Shown: positions 35,364 through 44,579 of the stretch, piece by piece
Position numbering within the stretch: the stretch's first letter is position 1
How the letters are laid out: each line of letters opens with the position of its first letter
Assembly (NCBI RefSeq): GCF_900105765.1
Contig: NZ_FNTX01000002.1
Span: 124,001-188,000, forward strand
Reading direction: 5' to 3'
DNA from: Ruania alba
Lineage (GTDB): Bacteria > Actinomycetota > Actinomycetes > Actinomycetales > Beutenbergiaceae
Length of the DNA: 64,000 nucleotides
Translations under genes and position numbers: made by a program
Notes under the pieces: generated by a model
Seen by the model: the letters and a program-made list of their open reading frames with translations, nothing else
Told to the model about the DNA's origin: nothing
Databases searched by the model: none

Positions 35364-37457
35364 GTGCTCCACCCGATCGGAAGGACGTGCGGTGACCGAC
35401 TCCCCCAGGACCCCTACATCTGGCTCGAGGACGTCGAGGGCGAGGACGCTCTCGAGTGGGTCCGTGCCCGCAATGCCGAGCAGGCCACCGCCCTGGCCGG
35501 GAGCGAGGAGTTCGTGGCCACCCGGAACCGGATCCGCACGATCCTGGACTCGGACGAGAAGATCCCGGACATCTCCAAGGTGGGCGAGCACTACTACAAC
35601 TTCTGGCGGGACGCCGAGCACGAGCGCGGCATCTGGCGGCGCACCACCCTGGAGTCCTACCGCACGGACGAGCCCGAGTGGGAGATCGTCCTCGACGTCG
35701 ACGCCCTGAACGAGGCCGAGGATGCCAACTGGGTATGGCACGGCGCGAGCGTGCTGCGCACCGGCCCGGACGCGTACCGCCTGGCCATCGTGGACCTCTC
35801 CCGCGGCGGCGCCGACGCCGACGTCTCGCGTGAGTTCGACCTGCAGACCAAGGAATTCGTCGACGGCGGCTTCTACCGCCCCGAGTCCAAGGGCGGCACG
35901 TCCTGGATCGACTCCGACACCCTCTTCGTCTTCACCGACACCGGCGAAGGCACGATGACCTCGTCCGGCTACCCGCGGATCGCCCGCCGGTGGCGGCGCG
36001 GTACACCGGTGGAGCAGGCCGAGGTGGTCTACGAGGGTCGCGAGGATGACCTGTACATCGCCGCGATGCACGACTCCACGCCCGGGTTCGAGCGGGACTT
36101 CGTCTCCCGGGCGCTCGCGTTCTACAACGACGAGCTGTACCTGCTCGGCGACGACGGCGAGCTCACCCTGATCGACATCCCGAACTCGGCGAACGCCGGC
36201 GTGCACCGCGAGTGGCTCACCGTGGAGTTGCGGGAGGACTGGACCGTCGATGACGTCGACGGGGCCGGACGCACCATCACGCAGACCTACGCCGGTGGAT
36301 CACTGCTGGCCCTCGGGTTCGACACCTTCATCGCCGGTTCCCGCGACTTCCACGTGCTCTACGAGCCGACCGCCGGTACCTCCCTGGCCGACTACACCTG
36401 GACCCGGCACCATCTGGTGCTGAACATCCTCGACGACGTGAAGAACCGCCTGGTGGTGCTCACTCCCGATGCCGGCCGGTTCCGTTCCACGGAATTCGTC
36501 GGCGCCCCGCACGCGGGCACCGTGGCCGTGGCTCCGGTGGACTCGCGACGATCGGACGCCGTCTGGCTCTACGCCACGGACTTCCTCACCCCGACCACCC
36601 TGTCCATCGCCGAGATCGGCTCCGAGCCGGAGCCGCTGAAGGCGATGCCGCAGTTCTTCGATCCGTCGGGGCTGCTCATCGAGCAGCACTTCGCCACCTC
36701 CGACGACGGCACGCAGGTGCCGTACTTCCTGGTGCGCCGGGAGGATCTCACCTCCGACGGGTCGAACCCGACGCTGCTGTACGGGTACGGCGGGTTCGAG
36801 ATCTCCCTCACCCCCACCTATTCCGGGGCGATGGGCAGCGCCTGGCTGGAGCGCGGCGGGGTGTACGTGCTGGCGAACATCCGCGGCGGCGGCGAGTACG
36901 GGCCGGCCTGGCACCAGGCGGCGCTGAAGGAGAACCGGCACCGGGCCTACGAGGACATGGCCGCCGTCGCCAAGGACCTGGTGGCACGAGGCGTCACCAG
37001 TGCCGAGCATCTCGGGGTGCAGGGCGGCTCGAACGGGGGGCTGCTTACCGGGAACCTGCTCACTCAGTACCCCGAGCTGTTCGGCGCTGTCGTGATCCAG
37101 GTGCCGTTGCTGGACATGAAGCGCTACTCGCAGCTACTCGCCGGCGCCTCCTGGATGGCCGAGTACGGCGACCCGGATGACCCGGACCAGTGGGAGTTCA
37201 TCCGGACGTTCTCTCCGTACCACCTCTTCGATGCCGAGGCCGACTACCCGCCGGTGCTGCTGACCACCTCCACCCGGGACGACCGGGTGCATCCCGGGCA
37301 CGCCCGGAAGATGGCGGCGCAGCTGCTCGCCGCCGGCAAGGACGTGACCTACTACGAGAACATCGAGGGTGGGCACGGCGGTGCGGCTACGAACGCGCAG
37401 GCCGCGCACATGAGCGCCCTTGCGTATCGCTTCCTCGCTGAGCGCCTGGGTCTCTGA
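35364..37457 (+). CDS. Prolyl-oligopeptidase-family serine peptidase (S9), start probably disturbed by a missing base
   Basis: About 690 residues: a beta-propeller half (DPYIWLEDVEGEDALEWVRA onward) and a C-terminal alpha/beta hydrolase. The catalytic triad is visible: Ser in GGSNGGLLTGN (~556), Asp in TRDDRVHPGHA (~638) and His in EGGHGG (~670). It cleaves peptides after proline or basic residues in the cytoplasm. The natural start looks like GTG 35392 (AAGGA six bases upstream, TSS expected near 35368 from TAGGCT at 35356-35361), giving VTDSP then QDPYIW. That needs one more C in the CCCCC run at 35402-35406. As written, the frame only opens from GTG 35364, upstream of the predicted transcript start. 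Confidence 0.85.
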   Translation: MLHPIGRTCGDRLPQDPYIWLEDVEGEDALEWVRARNAEQATALAGSEEFVATRNRIRTILDSDEKIPDISKVGEHYYNFWRDAEHERGIWRRTTLESYRTDEPEWEIVLDVDALNEAEDANWVWHGASVLRTGPDAYRLAIVDLSRGGADADVSREFDLQTKEFVDGGFYRPESKGGTSWIDSDTLFVFTDTGEGTMTSSGYPRIARRWRRGTPVEQAEVVYEGREDDLYIAAMHDSTPGFERDFVSRALAFYNDELYLLGDDGELTLIDIPNSANAGVHREWLTVELREDWTVDDVDGAGRTITQTYAGGSLLALGFDTFIAGSRDFHVLYEPTAGTSLADYTWTRHHLVLNILDDVKNRLVVLTPDAGRFRSTEFVGAPHAGTVAVAPVDSRRSDAVWLYATDFLTPTTLSIAEIGSEPEPLKAMPQFFDPSGLLIEQHFATSDDGTQVPYFLVRREDLTSDGSNPTLLYGYGGFEISLTPTYSGAMGSAWLERGGVYVLANIRGGGEYGPAWHQAALKENRHRAYEDMAAVAKDLVARGVTSAEHLGVQGGSNGGLLTGNLLTQYPELFGAVVIQVPLLDMKRYSQLLAGASWMAEYGDPDDPDQWEFIRTFSPYHLFDAEADYPPVLLTTSTRDDRVHPGHARKMAAQLLAAGKDVTYYENIEGGHGGAATNAQAAHMSALAYRFLAERLGL

Positions 37458-37467
37458 CCACCCCGGG

Positions 37468-37504
37468 CGCCCGCCTGTGCCGCCACACATGGCGCAGGCG
37501 GGCG
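37468..37504. terminator. Bidirectional terminator hairpin
   Basis: Arms CGCCCGCCTGTGCC (37468-37481) and GGCGCAGGCGGGCG (37491-37504) pair at 13 of 14 positions around a nine-base loop, between the convergent peptidase and GH2 genes. Confidence 0.75.
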
Positions 37505-37510
37505 ACGCCG

Positions 37511-39958
37511 TCAGGACAGGTCGTTCAGCGCCCGTAGCGTGGGTGCCTGCGTCCACCCCGGATCGCTCGCGCTCACGGTGGTCCGCACGTGGAACGTGTG
37601 CTCCTCGCCGGGCAACAGGTCAATGAGCTGCGAGTCGACCACCGAGTCGGGGTCCACCCGGTCGCTGAGCAGCGTGAGGTGCCGCACCATCGTCTGCGCC
37701 ACCACACGGACCGCGACCCCACCGTCAGTAGGCTGCGCCGTCGCCTCGAAGGCCGCCAGCGGGTACTGCATCTGGATATCCTCGAGGAACGGATACACCA
37801 CGCGCTGCCCTGCCCACTCCACCACGAGCAGCTCTCCCGCGGCGTGGCCGGGGGTCGCGATGCTCTCCGGGATCGAGACCGTAGCCTGGCTACCGGCGCC
37901 CACCTCGATCGAGCGCTTGTCGTCGGCGAGCAGGCGCCCGTCCAGGTCGCACCGGCCGATGGACAACGGCCCGGTGGCGGCGGTGACGCTGTCGTTGAGG
38001 AGCCGCACCGCCCGGCCGTCGCCCTCGGGCTGGACGGTCGCGAGGCGCTCGGCGTAGACGCGTCGCAAGGCGTACCAGAGGAGCTTGCGTCGGCCGTCAC
38101 CGTCGATCGCCGCCCAAGATGTGACGGGCCAGCAGTCATTGAGCTGCCACACGATGGCGCCCATGCAGTGGGGGCGTAGGGACCGGTAGTACTCGATCCC
38201 GAATGCCACCGCCTGTGCCTGGTTCAGTTGCATCAGGTAGTGCCAGTCGTCCATCGAGTCCACCACCGGCAGGTGCGGCGCGGCCCCGTCGGCCAGCTTC
38301 GCGTTACCGTCGTCGGCCTTCTGATGGTGGAGCATCCCCGGGGAGTCGGGCCGCAACGGGTCGTCGGAGAGTGCCCGGTCGATCGTTGCCCAGTTGGCTG
38401 GCCCCTGGTACCCGAACTCTGAGACGAACCGCGGCCGCTCATCCCGGTACGCCGTGTAATCCTGACGGTTCCAGACCTCCCACGAGTGATGGTTCCCGTG
38501 CTCGGGCTCGTTGGGGTGGCGGTCCGGGGATCCGGAGTAGGGCGAACCGGGCCAGTAGGGACGCGCCGGGTCGAGCTCGGCGACGACCGAAGGGAGCACC
38601 TCGTTGTAGAAGCCCCACCCCCAGTCGCGGCCAGCGAGCGGCTCCTGCCATCCCCAGTCCCAGAATCCCCAGATGTTCTCGTTGTTGCCGTTCCACAGCA
38701 CCAGGCTGGGGTGCGGCATGAGCCGCACCACGTTGTCCCGTGCCTCGGCCTCCACCTCGGAGGCGATCGGCTCGCCCTCGGGATAGGCGGCGCAGGCGAA
38801 CAGGAAGTCCTGCCAGACCAGCACGCCGAGCTCGTCGCAGAGGTCGTAGAACTCGTCCTTCTCGTAGAGCCCACCGCCCCAGATCCGCAGCAGGTTCATG
38901 TTGGCCTCGATGGCCCCCTCGATCCGCTCCCGATATCGGTCTCGGTCGACCCGGGAGACGAAACAGTCGTCCGGGATCCAGTTCGCGCCCCGGATGAAGA
39001 GGGACACACCGTTCACGGCGATCTCGAAGGAGGTCCCGGCCGAGTCCGGCTCAGTGGTGAGCGTGACGGTCCGGAACCCGATGCGCCGGCTCCACTGGTC
39101 GAGATCGGCGTGCCGCTCGTCCTGCAGGCGGACGTCGAGCTGGTAGAGCTGCTGGTCGCCGTGCCCACGCGGCCACCAGAGCTCGGCCTCGGGAACAGTG
39201 AGGTCCACGACGGCGGAACTCGCCCCGGGTGCGAGGGTCGCCGATGCTTCGTGACCGGCGACCTCTACCTGGACGCTCAGGGGAGCGTCCGCGCGCGGCG
39301 CGCGGTCTACCTCGATCTCCACTCGCACGGTGCCGACACCGTCCTGCACGCCCACGATGGGGCGCACCCGACCGAGGCGAGCGGTCCGCCACGACTCGAG
39401 ACGCACCTGCTTCCAGATCCCCGCTGTGACGAGGGTGGGGCCCCAGTCCCAGCCGAAGTTGCAGGCCATTTTGCGTACGTACTGCGACGGCTCGGGATAG
39501 ACGTTCGGACGCTCGCCGAGGGCCTCGCGCACCTGGTGGGCGTACTCCCGGACCGGGTGGAACGTCACCGCGAGATCGTTGGCGCCGTCGCGGAGCGCAT
39601 CCGTGACGTCGAAGCGGTAGGCGCGGTGCATGTTCGCGGTCCGGCCCACCTCCTCGCCGTTCAACGTGACAGCAGCCACCGTGTCCAGGCCGTCGAATGC
39701 CAGCTCGTAGCGGACGCCGGGCTCCGGGTTCGCCTGAACCGAGCGCCGGTAGACCCAGGTCGAGTGACCGATCCAATGCTGGGTCTCCTCGTTCTGGTCC
39801 AGGTAGGGATCCTCGAGAAGACCCGCAGCCATCAGGTCGGTGTGCACGCAACCCGGCACCGTGGCCGCGGCGGTGACGCCCGCCCGCACGGGTGCGTCAT
39901 CGGTCAGGGTGAGGGCGGTCAGCGACCAGCCCTCGTGCAGCTCATGACTTACCAGCAA
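37511..39958 (-). CDS. Glycoside hydrolase family 2, beta-mannosidase-like
   Basis: An 815-residue cytoplasmic GH2 enzyme: sugar-binding domain (~1-190; GIWKQVRLESW), immunoglobulin-like domain, TIM barrel from ~300, and C-terminal beta domains. The acid/base Glu is in LVLWNGNNENIWGFWDW and the nucleophile Glu in RFVSEFGYQG. NFGWDWGPTLVTAG and the long insert match beta-mannosidases better than beta-galactosidases. TTG 39958 is chosen because GAGAGGA stands eight bases before it, right after the GH28 stop. It is last in the glycan operon and would free terminal sugar residues from imported oligosaccharides. Confidence 0.88.
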   Translation of the reverse strand: MLVSHELHEGWSLTALTLTDDAPVRAGVTAAATVPGCVHTDLMAAGLLEDPYLDQNEETQHWIGHSTWVYRRSVQANPEPGVRYELAFDGLDTVAAVTLNGEEVGRTANMHRAYRFDVTDALRDGANDLAVTFHPVREYAHQVREALGERPNVYPEPSQYVRKMACNFGWDWGPTLVTAGIWKQVRLESWRTARLGRVRPIVGVQDGVGTVRVEIEVDRAPRADAPLSVQVEVAGHEASATLAPGASSAVVDLTVPEAELWWPRGHGDQQLYQLDVRLQDERHADLDQWSRRIGFRTVTLTTEPDSAGTSFEIAVNGVSLFIRGANWIPDDCFVSRVDRDRYRERIEGAIEANMNLLRIWGGGLYEKDEFYDLCDELGVLVWQDFLFACAAYPEGEPIASEVEAEARDNVVRLMPHPSLVLWNGNNENIWGFWDWGWQEPLAGRDWGWGFYNEVLPSVVAELDPARPYWPGSPYSGSPDRHPNEPEHGNHHSWEVWNRQDYTAYRDERPRFVSEFGYQGPANWATIDRALSDDPLRPDSPGMLHHQKADDGNAKLADGAAPHLPVVDSMDDWHYLMQLNQAQAVAFGIEYYRSLRPHCMGAIVWQLNDCWPVTSWAAIDGDGRRKLLWYALRRVYAERLATVQPEGDGRAVRLLNDSVTAATGPLSIGRCDLDGRLLADDKRSIEVGAGSQATVSIPESIATPGHAAGELLVVEWAGQRVVYPFLEDIQMQYPLAAFEATAQPTDGGVAVRVVAQTMVRHLTLLSDRVDPDSVVDSQLIDLLPGEEHTFHVRTTVSASDPGWTQAPTLRALNDLS

Positions 39959-39971
39959 GACAGGATTCCTC

Positions 39972-41312
39972 TCAGTGCACGTTGACGGCGTCGAGACCGG
40001 GGTGCGCAGCCTCGCCACGCAGGTTCTCCAGCACCAGGTCCTCGACGTCGATCGCCTCCAGGGCGTGGCTGAAGTTCGCTGGGCGCGATCCCCACACCAC
40101 CTCGCAATTGCGCACCGTCACGTCAGTGGCCTTGTCGATGTGGAAACCCGAGGTGTCGTGGGCATAGATCGCCTCACCGCTGGTGAACGGGCGGCGGTCG
40201 TACTCCCCACCGGGCCAGCGTGACCAGCGGTCGAGCTCCACGCGGACGTTCTCGAGCACCACTCCCCGGACGTGATCCTGGGTGAGTCCGCCGATGTAGA
40301 CCCCGTTCTCGGACCGGGCCAGGATGTTCCGGAACCGGACGTTGCTGACCGTGCCGACCTTGTCGTGCCACGGGACGGCACTGACGTAGATGGGTTCACC
40401 GTGCCCCCACCACGCGTCGTCGAAGTGCCGTGACTCCACGATGCAGTCGGAGAACAGGATGTTGTCGAAGTTGCCCTCCTGGCCGAGGTTCACGGAGAGC
40501 CCGCGGTGCGAGGAACGGATCACACAGTTGGAGACGATGACGTTGCGGATGTCCGCGACGGCGTCGACCCCGACCACCACCGCGCTGGAGGTCGACTGCA
40601 ACGTGCAGTTGGTGATCACGACGTCCTCGGTGATGCCGTACTCGGGAAACTCCTCGCACGTCTTCAGGGAGATGGCGTCGTCACCGCTGGAGATCTCGCA
40701 GTCGCTGATCCGCACCCGACGGCAGCGATCGAGGTCGATCCCGTCGGCGTTCGGGTACTTCAAGTCGGTGTCGATCTGGATCCCGGTGATCAGGACGTCT
40801 TCGCACCCACTGAGGCGCACGCACCACAACCCGGCATCCCGCAGCCGCACGTCGCGCATCGTGACGGAGGTGCAGCCCATCAGGAAGACGGTGAACGGCC
40901 GCTGGTTCGGGCACCGGTAGATGTAGCCGAGGTCCTCCTCGATGAAGTGCTTTCCACCTCCTTCGATGGTGCCGGCACCGGTGATCGCCACGTCCTCGGC
41001 GCCGTCGGCCGTGATGAGCATGAGCGTGTCGTCGCTGTCGTCCCGCACGACGCCCGAGGAGAGAGCGCTGACCTTGGATCGCGCGTAGTCCGCTGGGTCG
41101 GGGCTGCCGGCGATCACAGCACCACGTTCGACGTGCAGTTCGACGAACGAGCGCAAGGCAATGGTGCCGGTCAGGTATGTGGCCCCGGAGGGCACGACGA
41201 CGGTGCCACCACCGGCCTCGTGGCAGGCGTCGATGGCAGCTTGGATGGAAGCGGCATCGTTGGTGACGCCGTCACCTACGGCACCGTGCTCACGAATGTC
41301 GAAAATGGGCAT
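39972..41312 (-). CDS. GH28-like right-handed beta-helix glycosidase
   Basis: A 446-residue parallel beta-helix protein opening with the pectin-lyase-fold start FDIREHGAVGDGVTNDAASI. GH28 motifs NADGIDLD and SSGDDAISLKT supply the catalytic aspartates. The third motif, usually GHG, reads SSHRGLSVNLG, and no clear RIK motif is seen, so specificity may differ from polygalacturonases. No signal peptide: it acts in the cytoplasm on imported oligosaccharides. Weak AAAGG precedes ATG 41312. It sits between the importer genes and the GH2 gene. Confidence 0.82.
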   Translation of the reverse strand: MPIFDIREHGAVGDGVTNDAASIQAAIDACHEAGGGTVVVPSGATYLTGTIALRSFVELHVERGAVIAGSPDPADYARSKVSALSSGVVRDDSDDTLMLITADGAEDVAITGAGTIEGGGKHFIEEDLGYIYRCPNQRPFTVFLMGCTSVTMRDVRLRDAGLWCVRLSGCEDVLITGIQIDTDLKYPNADGIDLDRCRRVRISDCEISSGDDAISLKTCEEFPEYGITEDVVITNCTLQSTSSAVVVGVDAVADIRNVIVSNCVIRSSHRGLSVNLGQEGNFDNILFSDCIVESRHFDDAWWGHGEPIYVSAVPWHDKVGTVSNVRFRNILARSENGVYIGGLTQDHVRGVVLENVRVELDRWSRWPGGEYDRRPFTSGEAIYAHDTSGFHIDKATDVTVRNCEVVWGSRPANFSHALEAIDVEDLVLENLRGEAAHPGLDAVNVH

Positions 41313-41357
41313 GGGAGACCTTTCAGATCGTTCGGGTAGGTCCGCCGCAGCGGATGG

Positions 41358-42242
41358 TCAGCTCTTGACGGCGCCCTGGACGAGCGCCTCCTCCATACGG
41401 CGAGAGAGCAGTATGTAGGCGACGTAGACGGGGACGAGGGTGATCAACGTCCCCGCCGCGAGCACGCCGTACTCGGTATTGGTCTGGGACACCAGCGTCG
41501 GCAGCGCGACCTGGATGGTCCGCACCCGGGGGTCCGGGCCGCCGAGGATGAGAGTGAAGAGGTACTCGTTCCAGAAGTTCAGCATGTTCAGGATCGCGAT
41601 GGTCGCGACGCCGGGCATGGCGATCGGGAGGAAGATGTGCCACAGCACCGCCCACCTGTTCGCCCCGTCGAGCGTGGCCGATTCCTCGAGCTCGGCCGGG
41701 ACAGTTCGCATGAACTGCGTGAGCAGGATGACCGAGAGCGGGAGCGCCGTGGCGGGCATGAACAGGATGAGGAAGCCCCTGGTCTGGAACATCCCGATCG
41801 CGATCGCGAGCAGCACGGTCGGGATCAGCGCGGCGAACCCGGGGATCAGGAAGCCCAGGCTGAACAGACGCTCGATCGCAGTGCCGAGGCGTCCTCGCGC
41901 ACGGGCCAGACCGTATGCGGCGGGGATCGCCAGGGCCAGACTGAGCACGAGGGACGATCCGGTGATGAGGAGCGAGTTCGACAGTGCGGTACCGAGCTGA
42001 GCACGCGACCACGCCGCGACGAAGTTGCTGAAGCCGAACGACTCCGGGAGGGCGAACGGGTTGGCGAAGATCTCCAGGTTGGGTTTGAAGGCTGAGACGA
42101 GCAGGTAGTAGAGCGGGATGACCAGCAGCAGCGCATACGCCCAGGTGAGGACGTGCGCCGGCAGCAGCGCGAGCCCGCGGGTTGATCGTCGGGCCCCGCC
42201 CCGCGCCAGGCGGGGTCGGTTCGGGCTTGTGTGGATTGCCAT
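41358..42242 (-). CDS. Carbohydrate ABC importer permease (MalG type)
   Basis: A 294-residue permease with six helices. The cytoplasmic EAA loop that docks on the ATPase reads EESATLDGANRWAVLWHIFL-P. It pairs with the MalF-type permease upstream (nine-base gap). No ATPase gene lies in the operon; as is common in actinobacteria, a shared MsiK-type ATPase elsewhere probably energises it. Confidence 0.9.
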   Translation of the reverse strand: MAIHTSPNRPRLARGGARRSTRGLALLPAHVLTWAYALLLVIPLYYLLVSAFKPNLEIFANPFALPESFGFSNFVAAWSRAQLGTALSNSLLITGSSLVLSLALAIPAAYGLARARGRLGTAIERLFSLGFLIPGFAALIPTVLLAIAIGMFQTRGFLILFMPATALPLSVILLTQFMRTVPAELEESATLDGANRWAVLWHIFLPIAMPGVATIAILNMLNFWNEYLFTLILGGPDPRVRTIQVALPTLVSQTNTEYGVLAAGTLITLVPVYVAYILLSRRMEEALVQGAVKS

Positions 42243-42251
42243 CTCGAACTC

Positions 42252-43190
42252 CTAGTAGTTCTGCCGGAACAGGCGTCGGATGCCGAGGAGACTGAACACA
42301 CCCACAGCGAAGAGGATCACGCCGACTGCCTGGCTGTATCCGACCTGCGACTGGACGAAGGCCTTCTCGTAGACCAGGAAGGACAACGTCGTCGACGAAC
42401 TCCCCGGTCCGCCATTGGTCAGCAGCAGGACCACACCGGCCGAGGCGAACGCGTTCCAGAGGAACTGCAGCATCGTCAGGACCCCGAAGTAGTCCTTGAT
42501 CACCGGGTAGGCGATCCGCCACATCCGCTTCCAGTGCCCGCAGCCGTCGAGCTCGGCCGCCTCGTAGATCTCGGGCGACACCGACGCCAGACGTGCCGAG
42601 AACAGCACCGCCGTGTACCCGATCCCGGACCAGAGAGAGACGGCGATGATCGTGAACAGCGCCGTGTCAGGGTTGGCCAACCACGGTGTTGCGAGGGAGC
42701 CCAACCCGATCGCCTCAAGCGTGATGTTGACCATGCCGGTGGGCTGGAAGATCGCGTAGAAGACCGTCCCCATCGCTGAGAGTGAGATGAGGGCCGGTGT
42801 GAACAGCACCACGCGCAGCACCCGGTGGCCCGTCGGCTTGAGCGTCAGGTAATAGCCCAGCATGAACGCTGGTGGGATCATCAGCGGCAGCACCAAGCCG
42901 ACCTGGACGGCGGTGTTCCGCACCGCGGTGTGAAAGACCGTATCGGTCAGTACGGTGCGGAAGTTCGCCAGTCCGGCCCAGGACGGCTCGGCGAGCAGCC
43001 CGCGCCAGGACAGTACGCTGATCACGAAGATCGCCACCATCGGACCGATGGTGAAGACCACGTACCACGCCACGGACGGTGCAGCGAAGGCGGCGACCAC
43101 ACCGTTCTCGGTGCGATGCCGGCGGCGCAGCCCGTCGCGCCGAGCACCCCCGCGCACCGGACTGGTGCGCGGGGTGGTCGATGCAGTCAT
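42252..43190 (-). CDS. Carbohydrate ABC importer permease (MalF type)
   Basis: A 312-residue permease with six helices and the EAA loop EIYEAAELDGCGHWKRMWRI. LTNGGPGSSSTTLSFLVYEKAF is the usual MalF end region (quoted in part). ATG 43190 (MTASTTPRTSP) is preferred over the frame to 43268 because AAGGGA precedes it and the extension overlaps the binding-protein gene. Second in the importer set. Confidence 0.9.
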   Translation of the reverse strand: MTASTTPRTSPVRGGARRDGLRRRHRTENGVVAAFAAPSVAWYVVFTIGPMVAIFVISVLSWRGLLAEPSWAGLANFRTVLTDTVFHTAVRNTAVQVGLVLPLMIPPAFMLGYYLTLKPTGHRVLRVVLFTPALISLSAMGTVFYAIFQPTGMVNITLEAIGLGSLATPWLANPDTALFTIIAVSLWSGIGYTAVLFSARLASVSPEIYEAAELDGCGHWKRMWRIAYPVIKDYFGVLTMLQFLWNAFASAGVVLLLTNGGPGSSSTTLSFLVYEKAFVQSQVGYSQAVGVILFAVGVFSLLGIRRLFRQNY

Positions 43191-43264
43191 CGTCGTCCCT
43201 TCTGAGTCGAGGTCCGAGCCGGGCTGAGCGTGCTCAGCCCGGCTCATCCCCTGGGCCGATCCAG

Positions 43265-44533
43265 TCATCCGACGGTCGCGTAGGCGGCGTCGATCTCGGC
43301 GCAGACGGCATCGGCGTCGTAGTCCGGGCTGTATGCCAGAGAGGTGGCCCGGATCATCGGGTCAGCAACCGCTCCCGGCACGGCCGTGTCCGGCATGACG
43401 GCGAACTCGACCCGGTCGTCGAGCTCCGACACCGCCTGCTGCAGCATCGGGTCGGTGACCTCGGCGTCCTCGGCGTTCGTCGACGCGGGCACCATATTGG
43501 CGGAACTAACGAAGTCCTCCACAGACTCCGGTGCATAGAGCAGCTGGACGAACTGCTCAACCAGCTCGATCTTCTCGGCGCCGTTCTCGCTCACCATCAC
43601 ACCACTCCCGGTGGAACCCTGCATGGCGGTCGGCTGTGTGTAGGCGCCGCCCTCGGGGTTCGGGAATCCGCTGAGCGTGGTAGCCGACCCAATCTCCTCG
43701 GGGAGATCTCCGAACGCCCAGGAACCGGCGGACATGATGGCTGCGTTCCCGGTGTAGTACTCGGTGTTCATCGCGTCGGCGGAGTACCCCTGGGCGTCGT
43801 CGATGAAGACGCCGGCGTCGCGCAGCTCGGTGAAGAGCTCCACCCCTCGGAAGATCTCCGCGTTCTCGCAGAATCCGCCGTTGCTGAACACCTCGCGCGC
43901 CACCTCGGGTTCGGCGTAGGCCTGGACGATCTGCAGGAACAGCTTCTGGCCGGACCAGTCGTTGCCGCCGATCGTCATCGGTGCGATCCCGGCATCCCGC
44001 AGCTGTCCGGCAGCGGTAATCAGCTCGTCCGTGGTGGTCGGGATCTCCTCCACGCCCGCCTCGGCGAGCAGGTCGGTGTTGTACCAGACCGGCCAGGTGA
44101 ATCCCGAGTACGGCAGACCCACCAGCTCGCCCGAGCTGTCCCGCCACTCCTCCACGGCCTCCGGCCGGATCGTCTCGTCCAGGCCCCACTCGGTGAGGTA
44201 GTCCTCGGCCGGCACGACAGCACCGTTGGAGACCCAGTCGACCACCTTCTCCACGTAGTTCCCGATCACGATGTCGGCCTGGTTGCCGGCCGCGACCGAG
44301 GTCTCGTACACGTCGGACATGGACTCACCGGTGTCGAGCCAGCGCACGGAAACGCCGGTCTCCTCGGTGAACTGGTCGAAGACGCGCTGCAGGGCGTCGC
44401 CCTCGTTGGTGCCGCGCGTCCAGACGGTCTGGACCACGAGCTCGTTCTCGTTCGGTTCTGCGTCGTTGCACGCGGCGAGCGGGATCATCAAGGCGGCCGC
44501 CACTGCGGCCGCTGCGATCTTCGTGTGTTTCAT
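43265..44533 (-). CDS. Sugar-binding lipoprotein of the ABC importer
   Basis: A 422-residue extracellular solute-binding protein (family 1). Signal peptide MKHTKIAAAAVAAALMIPLA ends at the lipobox Cys22 (LAAC). Mature features include FDQFTEETGVSVRW, VGLPYSGFTWPVWYNTDLL and GSWAFGDLP with aromatic residues likely to stack on sugars. AAGGAGG precedes ATG 44533. It hands oligosaccharides to the two permeases downstream. Confidence 0.9.
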   Translation of the reverse strand: MKHTKIAAAAVAAALMIPLAACNDAEPNENELVVQTVWTRGTNEGDALQRVFDQFTEETGVSVRWLDTGESMSDVYETSVAAGNQADIVIGNYVEKVVDWVSNGAVVPAEDYLTEWGLDETIRPEAVEEWRDSSGELVGLPYSGFTWPVWYNTDLLAEAGVEEIPTTTDELITAAGQLRDAGIAPMTIGGNDWSGQKLFLQIVQAYAEPEVAREVFSNGGFCENAEIFRGVELFTELRDAGVFIDDAQGYSADAMNTEYYTGNAAIMSAGSWAFGDLPEEIGSATTLSGFPNPEGGAYTQPTAMQGSTGSGVMVSENGAEKIELVEQFVQLLYAPESVEDFVSSANMVPASTNAEDAEVTDPMLQQAVSELDDRVEFAVMPDTAVPGAVADPMIRATSLAYSPDYDADAVCAEIDAAYATVG

Positions 44534-44579
44534 GATGTGCCTCCTTGCACGGGAAGGGATTTCATCGGGGGAGCAACCG

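Noticed and set aside
38486-39985. Plus-strand 499-codon frame opposite the GH2 gene
   Set aside because: Shadow frame; GH2 catalytic motifs are on the minus strand.
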